Part shown: positions 6,732-11,233 of the stretch, piece after piece
Numbering within the stretch: the stretch's first letter is position 1
Layout: each line of letters begins with the position of its first letter
Source: Bacteroidota bacterium
GTDB lineage: Bacteria > Bacteroidota > Bacteroidia > Chitinophagales > Chitinophagaceae
DNA length: 11,233 nt
Assembly (NCBI GenBank): GCA_023440945.1
Contig: JAEZRL010000321.1
Location: 1 to 11,233, forward strand
Direction of reading: 5' to 3'
The notes under the pieces: generated by a model
Seen by the model: the letters and a program-made list of their open reading frames with translations, nothing else
What the model was told of the DNA's origin: nothing
The model's database searches: none
Translations under genes and position numbers: made by a program

Positions 6732-7079
6732 ATGACTAAAGACGAAGAGAGATTTATTGAGTATTGGAAACAAAACCGTGACAGAGAAAAAAAACCTTAC
6801 CGTGCATTGATCGTTGGTTTGCCTCTTGGTTTACTTATTGGGATTGGCGTTGTTGTTTCGCTTGCATCGGGCTGGTATGAAAGAGCAAACATGGAAGCCA
6901 AATCTGAACTTAATCCTTTTGTATTTATCATTGCTATTGTTGCTATCATCGCTTTCATTTGCATCTTTTATCAGCGATACAGATGGGATATGAATGAACA
7001 GCATTATAAAGAACTGCTGTATAAAAAATCAAAAGAACAAAAAAGTGAAGCAGCAGATTCCTCCTCAAATCCCTCTTGA
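6732..7079 (+). CDS. Small two-helix membrane protein of a Bacteroidota family, function unknown
   Basis: This 115-residue protein begins with a charged segment, EERFIEYWKQNRDREKKPYR (5-24). Two transmembrane helices follow at about 25-46 and 61-80, and then a charged tail with RYRWDMNEQHYKELLYKK (82-99) and a Ser-rich end. I believe similar proteins with the same EExFxxYWxxNRDRE start and WDMNEQ motif are widespread in Bacteroidota, with no known function. The frame stays open upstream to 6615 with a GTG start, but those 39 extra residues would run through the REP-like palindrome and look non-coding, with no family resemblance. The ATG at 6732 is therefore preferred. Its stop is 35 bases before the FKBP gene on the same strand, so co-transcription is likely. 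Topology is probably both termini in the cytoplasm. Confidence 0.8.
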   Translation: MTKDEERFIEYWKQNRDREKKPYRALIVGLPLGLLIGIGVVVSLASGWYERANMEAKSELNPFVFIIAIVAIIAFICIFYQRYRWDMNEQHYKELLYKKSKEQKSEAADSSSNPS

Positions 7080-7114
7080 TTATACTTTAAAAGCAAGCAT
7101 AATATAACAGCACC

Positions 7115-7597
7115 ATGAAAAGATTGAAAGGAATTTTTGTAGCCATTACAGCAATAACGGCTTTATTAAGTGTATCATCCTGTTTAAAATCCCACTCTCC
7201 CTGCCAGCCATTAAAACCCTCCTCTGAAGAATCGCAGATTGTTGCCTACGCAACAGCTAACAACATCAATGCAACAAAAGATTCAAGCGGGTTATATTAT
7301 CAAATTATAGATAGCGGAACAGGTGTAAAGCCAACAATTACTTCAAAGGTATTTATTAGTTATACGGGAAAATTTTTAAATGGAACAGGTTTCGATCAGC
7401 AATCTGATCCTTCAAAAACAGGTTGGAATTTAAGCGGACTTATTGAAGGCTGGCAAATAGGCTTGCCATTAATAAGAAAAGGTGGCCATATTAAATTAAT
7501 TGTTCCATCTGCTATGGCTTATGGCTGTACTGGTTATGGAAGTATTCCACCAAACGAAATACTTTTTTTTGATATCACATTAACAGATGTTCAATAA
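7115..7597 (+). CDS. FKBP-type peptidyl-prolyl cis-trans isomerase lipoprotein
   Basis: The 160-residue protein starts with a lipoprotein signal (basic MKRLK, hydrophobic core, lipobox VSSC with Cys23), so it should be lipid-anchored in the envelope. After a short linker a single FKBP domain covers about 65-160: VFISYTGKFLNGTGFD (79-94), LIEGWQIGLPLIRKGG (109-124), VPSAMAYG (130-137), SIPPNEILFFDI (143-154). Matching FKBP12, the pocket residues Tyr26, Phe36, Asp37, Ile56, Trp59, Tyr82 and Phe99 correspond to Tyr83, Phe93, Asp94, Ile110, Trp113, Tyr136 and Phe151 or Phe152, so an active isomerase is expected. It would speed proline isomerisation during folding of exported proteins. It follows the small membrane protein gene closely and ends at the terminator at 7622-7655. 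The N-terminal linker is too short for the dimerisation domain of FkpA- or Mip-type enzymes. Confidence 0.93.
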   Translation: MKRLKGIFVAITAITALLSVSSCLKSHSPCQPLKPSSEESQIVAYATANNINATKDSSGLYYQIIDSGTGVKPTITSKVFISYTGKFLNGTGFDQQSDPSKTGWNLSGLIEGWQIGLPLIRKGGHIKLIVPSAMAYGCTGYGSIPPNEILFFDITLTDVQ

Positions 7598-7621
7598 AAT
7601 TTTACTGAACTAAATAAATCT

Positions 7622-7655
7622 GCTATCCTTTACAATTCAGGAGGATAGCTTTTTA
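7622..7655 (+). terminator. Rho-independent terminator after the FKBP gene
   Basis: GCTATCCT (7622-7629) and AGGATAGC (7642-7649) form a perfect 8-bp stem with a 12-nt loop, followed by TTTTTATTTT. It lies 24 bases past the stop codon of the FKBP gene and separates it from secDF. Confidence 0.8.
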
Positions 7656-7802
7656 TTTTGCGGGAATAATAAAACCAATTGCTGCTAACACAAAAAAAGC
7701 TTTGAAAACCGGCAGAAAAATTTAAATTAAAATTTGCTAAAACCTTGATACAAGCGGCTTACAGCACTGGTATTTTAAATATAATAATCTAAGTCAATCC
7801 CC

Positions 7803-7810
7803 TATCTTTG
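7803..7810 (+). promoter_or_regulatory. -7 promoter box (TATCTTTG) of secDF
   Basis: TATCTTTG is an exact match to the Bacteroidota -7 consensus TAnnTTTG and lies 33 bases before the ATG of secDF, giving a leader of about 27 nt. The expected -33 TTG is not obvious in the AT-rich sequence at 7775-7787. The preceding terminator at 7622-7655 supports an independent promoter here. The rest of the 246-base gap holds no gene. Confidence 0.55.
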
Positions 7811-7843
7811 CCGCTCACAAAAATTTTGTAAACCCTCATTAGT

Positions 7844-10800
7844 ATGCAACTGAAAGGTTTAGTGCGCTTTTTTGCGATTGCGTTAATTTTAATTTGCCTC
7901 TACCAATTATCTTTCACCTGGATTGTTAGAAGTTATGAAGGTAAGATGCAAGACAGGGCTACGAGCTGGGTAAAAGCTCATTATCCTACCGCTCAGCAAA
8001 AATACCCCGATAATAAACAACTAAGGGAAGCGTATCAGGACAGTTTGAACCTGTTTGAAAAAGGAAGACTGCGGCATTTGCTCGACAGCTCTAAAGATGA
8101 AAACATCGGTCCTTTCAACTTAACAACTTACCAAAATGCAAAAGACAAAGAATTAATGCTCGGTCTCGATTTGCAGGGTGGTATGAGTGTTACCATGGAA
8201 GTTGGTTTGGATGGATTGATAAGATCACTTGCGAATTATCCAAAAGATGCTGATTTCAACAAAGCATTAGATGCAGCAGTAGCACGTAAAGCGAACAGCG
8301 GTGCAGATCTTATTACTTTATTTGGCGAAGAATACAACAAAGTAAACAGTAACGGGAAACTTGCACCTTTCTTTGTTTCAAAAAGCAATGAAAAAATAAA
8401 ATTCAATTCTTCCAATAGTGCTGTGATCTCTTATTTGAGAGACCAGGCGAGAAGCGCTTTCAGAAATACAACAAATATTCTTCGTACAAGAATTGACCGT
8501 TTTGGTGTAGCATCTCCGACCATCAATCCTGACGAAGCAAAAGGTATCATTACAATCGAATTGGCCGGTATCAACGATCCTGAAAGAGTTCGTCATTACC
8601 TGCAATCAACGGCTAATCTTCAGTTCTTTGAAGTATATAATCTAGGTGAAGTAGGTGAATCGCTTGTAGCTGCTGATAATGCATTAAGCAATTATATCAA
8701 AGGCAATGCACCCGGCGACACTTCAAAAACAGCTAAAGCTGCTACAGATACAACAAAGGCTGCCCAAAATCAGCACGATACAACTCAAACTGCCACTTTA
8801 TCAAGTCTTGCAAATTCTAATACTGCTGCAAATAATAATGCGGCTACCAACACAAAAGTTGACAGCGCAGAATTGTTAAGAAGAGATGCACCTATCCGGA
8901 GCTTATTCGCTGCTTTCGGACAAGGACAGCAAACACAAAAAGGTGTTCAATATCCTTCTTATATCGGTTATGTACAAACAAAAGACACAGGTCAGTTAGG
9001 CCAATATTTAAGAATGGATTTTGTGAAGAATAAATTTCCTTCCAATCTCGTATTCATGTATGGAAAGCCTGAGACCAATGATCCTAAAATGAAAAATGTT
9101 CTTCCGCTATATGCAATAAAAACGCTTGCAAACGGAACAGCAGAATTAGAAGGTGAACATGTTAGCGATGCAAGACAGGACTATGATGAAAAAGGTCGCA
9201 TTGCTATTAAAATGAACATGGATCCAATCGGTACACGTATCTGGGCCAAGATGACCGAGAAGAACGTAGGTAAACCTATTGCTATCGTTTTAGACAATGT
9301 AGTTTATAGTGCTCCATTTGTAAATGGTGCCATTCCAAATGGTTCTTCAGAGATCTCCGGTAGCTTCTCTACAACAGAAGCGCAGGATCTTGCAGACATT
9401 CTTCAATCAGGTAAATTACCTGCACCTGCAAAGATCGTTCAGGAACAGGTTGTAGGACCTACTTTGGGTAGCGCAGCGGTTAATGGTGGTGCACTGGCTT
9501 TCATTATTTCTTTCGCTGTTATATTCATCCTGATGATTGTTTACTATAACACTGCAGGATGGGTAGCAAATGCAGCGTTGATATTAAACCTTCTGTTTAC
9601 AATTGGTATTCTTGCGGCACTTGGCTTTACACTTACGGCACCGGGTATTGCCGCCCTTGTACTAACCATTGGTATGGCAGTGGATACAAACGTTATCATC
9701 TTCGAAAGGATAAAAGAAGAGCTAACAAGAGGTAAAGGTTATCTGACAGCCGTATCAGATGGATATAAACGGTCTTATGCACCGGTATTAGATGCCCACG
9801 TAACAACCTTTTTAACAGCAGCAATCCTGTTTACGTTTGGTTTAGGTCCTGTTTTAGGTTTTGCAACTACGCAGATGCTTGGTATTACTTTGTCTTTATT
9901 CTGCGGAATTCTTGTTTCACGTTTAATTACAGATTTTTATACCAATAAGAAACGTCACTTTGAATATTTTACAGGCATATCTAAGAAAATATTCAAACAT
10001 GCTTCTTTCAAGTTTATCGAATACAGGAAAATAGCTTACGGTATTTCTGTTATCGTACTAATCTTAGGTGTTGCTTCCTTCTTTAATGGTTTTGATGAAG
10101 GCGTTGAATTCTCCGGTGGCCGCAGCTATACCATTGTATTCAATCAAAAACCAAATCTTGATCAGGTTCGTAATGATCTGAATAAAGTGTTTGGTGAATA
10201 TCCGATCATTAAAACAGTTAATACTGAAAACCAGTTAAACATTACCACTTCCTATAAAATTCATGAAACAGGAAACAATGTTGACTCCATTGTTGAAAGA
10301 ACATTATTCACAGGTTTAAAGAACTTTTTACCTGCGGGTACTTCTTACCAGGAATTTGATACGCGTTACAAACAAAGTTCGCAAACAGTGTTGCCAACCA
10401 TTTCTGATGACTTGAAAGCCGGTGCTACAAAAGCCACCATCATTTCCATCATCGTTATTTGTTTGTATATCTTCATCCGTTTCCGCGACTGGAGATACTC
10501 GATGGGAACAATCGTTTCGCTTTTGCACGATGTATTTGTAACATTAGCGGTATTCAGCTTCTTAAGAAAAGTTGTACCATTCCCACTGGAAATAGATCAG
10601 CACTTTATCGCGGCGATATTAACCGTTATCGGTTTCTCGATGAACGATACGGTTATCGTTTACGACCGAATCCGTGAAGATTCAAGGCTGATGAAGGGTT
10701 CTGATACCACTTCCATCATTAACCGTGCGATCAACGATACTTTAAGCCGTACGATAATGACATCCTTAACCGTGTTCCTTACTTTGCTTATCCTGTTTAT

Positions 10801-10999
10801 TTTTGGCGGTGAGGTTACGAGAGGTTTTGCCTTTGCAATGCTGATTGGTGTGGTTACCGGTACCTATTCTTCCATCTTCGTTGCTGCTCCTATACTGGTT
10901 GATTTTGCAAAAAATAAACCTTTGGGACCAAGCGCAGATACAACTGCATCTTCAACCGTTACAAAGAAGCCTGTACAACCGGCCAAAGCAAAAATTTAG
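7844..10999 (+). CDS. secDF: Protein translocase subunit SecDF (SecD-SecF fusion)
   Basis: The 1051-residue protein joins SecD and SecF in one chain, as usual in Bacteroidota. The SecD half has an N-terminal helix (10-27), the signature LGLDLQGGM (106-114; Asp109), a large periplasmic P1 region, and helices from about 549 to 705 with GMAVDTNVIIFERIKEE (610-626). Asp614 and Arg622 sit where the proton-relay Asp and Arg of SecD are found. The SecF half has its first helix near 729-750, then FSGGRSY (756-762), a periplasmic domain, and helices from about 862 to 1020 with GFSMNDTVIVYDRIRED (930-946). SecDF uses the proton gradient to pull proteins through SecYEG on the periplasmic side. A Thr/Ala/Asn/Gln-rich low-complexity stretch (about 287-340) interrupts P1. 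The C-terminal tail (about 1023-1051) is polar, with Lys, Thr, Ser and Pro. The gene has its own promoter box and terminator; yajC is not nearby. Confidence 0.97.
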   Translation: MQLKGLVRFFAIALILICLYQLSFTWIVRSYEGKMQDRATSWVKAHYPTAQQKYPDNKQLREAYQDSLNLFEKGRLRHLLDSSKDENIGPFNLTTYQNAKDKELMLGLDLQGGMSVTMEVGLDGLIRSLANYPKDADFNKALDAAVARKANSGADLITLFGEEYNKVNSNGKLAPFFVSKSNEKIKFNSSNSAVISYLRDQARSAFRNTTNILRTRIDRFGVASPTINPDEAKGIITIELAGINDPERVRHYLQSTANLQFFEVYNLGEVGESLVAADNALSNYIKGNAPGDTSKTAKAATDTTKAAQNQHDTTQTATLSSLANSNTAANNNAATNTKVDSAELLRRDAPIRSLFAAFGQGQQTQKGVQYPSYIGYVQTKDTGQLGQYLRMDFVKNKFPSNLVFMYGKPETNDPKMKNVLPLYAIKTLANGTAELEGEHVSDARQDYDEKGRIAIKMNMDPIGTRIWAKMTEKNVGKPIAIVLDNVVYSAPFVNGAIPNGSSEISGSFSTTEAQDLADILQSGKLPAPAKIVQEQVVGPTLGSAAVNGGALAFIISFAVIFILMIVYYNTAGWVANAALILNLLFTIGILAALGFTLTAPGIAALVLTIGMAVDTNVIIFERIKEELTRGKGYLTAVSDGYKRSYAPVLDAHVTTFLTAAILFTFGLGPVLGFATTQMLGITLSLFCGILVSRLITDFYTNKKRHFEYFTGISKKIFKHASFKFIEYRKIAYGISVIVLILGVASFFNGFDEGVEFSGGRSYTIVFNQKPNLDQVRNDLNKVFGEYPIIKTVNTENQLNITTSYKIHETGNNVDSIVERTLFTGLKNFLPAGTSYQEFDTRYKQSSQTVLPTISDDLKAGATKATIISIIVICLYIFIRFRDWRYSMGTIVSLLHDVFVTLAVFSFLRKVVPFPLEIDQHFIAAILTVIGFSMNDTVIVYDRIREDSRLMKGSDTTSIINRAINDTLSRTIMTSLTVFLTLLILFIFGGEVTRGFAFAMLIGVVTGTYSSIFVAAPILVDFAKNKPLGPSADTTASSTVTKKPVQPAKAKI

Positions 11000-11020
11000 A
11001 AAGAATAAGTTTGCATAAAC

Positions 11021-11055
11021 AAAAGAGGTGATGCTTAAAAACATCACCTCTTTTT
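11021..11055 (+). terminator. Strong Rho-independent terminator of secDF
   Basis: AAAAGAGGTGATG (11021-11033) and CATCACCTCTTTT (11042-11054) form a perfect 13-bp stem with an 8-nt loop (CTTAAAAA), followed by further T. It starts 21 bases after the secDF stop. The A-run on the left makes it potentially bidirectional. Confidence 0.9.
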
Positions 11056-11233
11056 ATTTTAGGATGAACCGGGGGATAAGAATAGGAGATATTATTCTTC
11101 TTGAACCTGCCAAGCCACTGCGAATGTGAAAACGCAGCTTCCGAAACAACAGAACCTCGTTTTTTATCTGTAAAAACCTTTTCTGAAATGGTAGGAGCCA
11201 CTTAGGATGTACAAAAAGGCACGCAAGATAAAA
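11056..11233. other. Right-edge sequence without a convincing gene
   Basis: After the secDF terminator no recognisable gene is seen. On the minus strand one frame is open from the window edge (11233) to a stop at 11054-11056 inside the terminator hairpin, giving 59 codons (it includes VHPKWLLPFQKRFLQIK) that resemble no family I know. It could be the 3' end of a convergent gene or chance. A second minus-strand frame starting at a GTG (11199-11201) directly after a stop, and a 21-codon plus-strand frame from 11064, look spurious. Confidence 0.4.

Noticed and set aside
7817..7829. AT-only palindrome ACAAAAATTTTGT in the secDF leader
   Set aside because: It is short and nearly all A/T; such palindromes are common by chance here and no regulator is suggested.
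10959..11201. Minus-strand frame of about 80 codons overlapping the end of secDF
   Set aside because: It begins at a GTG directly after a stop, runs through the secDF terminator hairpin and into the secDF coding sequence, and resembles no known protein.
1..11233. Undescribed defence, mobile or biosynthetic system
   Set aside because: All recognisable genes are housekeeping or envelope genes in separate transcription units; no transposase, integrase, CRISPR repeat, toxin-antitoxin pair or biosynthetic enzyme cluster is present.

Overview
The window looks like an ordinary chromosomal, mostly housekeeping stretch from a low-GC member of the Bacteroidota, probably near Chitinophagaceae. The pointers are a single-chain SecD-SecF fusion, a cytoplasmic HU-like/transmembrane/SPOR-like protein, a secreted Tricorn-type protease, AT-rich leaders without Shine-Dalgarno sequences, and matches to the Bacteroidota -7 promoter box (TAnnTTTG). 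The genus cannot be fixed from sequence alone.

Layout. (1) Positions 1-646, minus strand: the first 215 codons of an MscS-type mechanosensitive channel whose 3' end lies beyond the left edge. (2) 751-782: a strong hairpin terminator. (3) 819-4091, minus: a 1090-residue secreted Tricorn-like S41 protease. (4) 4092-4219: a divergent promoter region with a small TGAAAG-type repeat cluster. (5) 4220-4798, plus: a NudK-like Nudix hydrolase. (6) 4821-5582, minus, convergent with it: a YhhN/TMEM86 (lysoplasmalogenase-type) membrane protein. It is preceded 14 nt upstream by (7) 5597-6499, minus: an HU-like/TM/SPOR-like envelope protein with a GTG start, so these two probably form an operon. (8) 6732-7079, plus: a small two-helix membrane protein, then (9) 7115-7597, plus: an FKBP-type prolyl isomerase lipoprotein closed by a terminator at 7622-7655. 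(10) 7844-10999, plus: secDF, with a -7 box upstream and a near-perfect terminator at 11021-11055. (11) 11056-11233: no convincing gene.

Functionally this is an envelope-maintenance neighbourhood: protein export (SecDF), extracytoplasmic folding (FKBP lipoprotein), periplasmic proteolysis (Tricorn homologue), osmotic-shock release (MscS), lipid turnover (YhhN) and a probable peptidoglycan-linked protein (HU/SPOR). The frequent strand switches and separate terminators argue for independent units, not one pathway.

I found no mobile element, CRISPR array, RNA gene, toxin-antitoxin pair or defence system, and nothing that convincingly amounts to a new biological system. The points worth a second look are modest: a possibly leaderless small gene, low-complexity insertions in two envelope proteins, a TGAAAG repeat cluster in a divergent promoter, and a REP-like palindrome.
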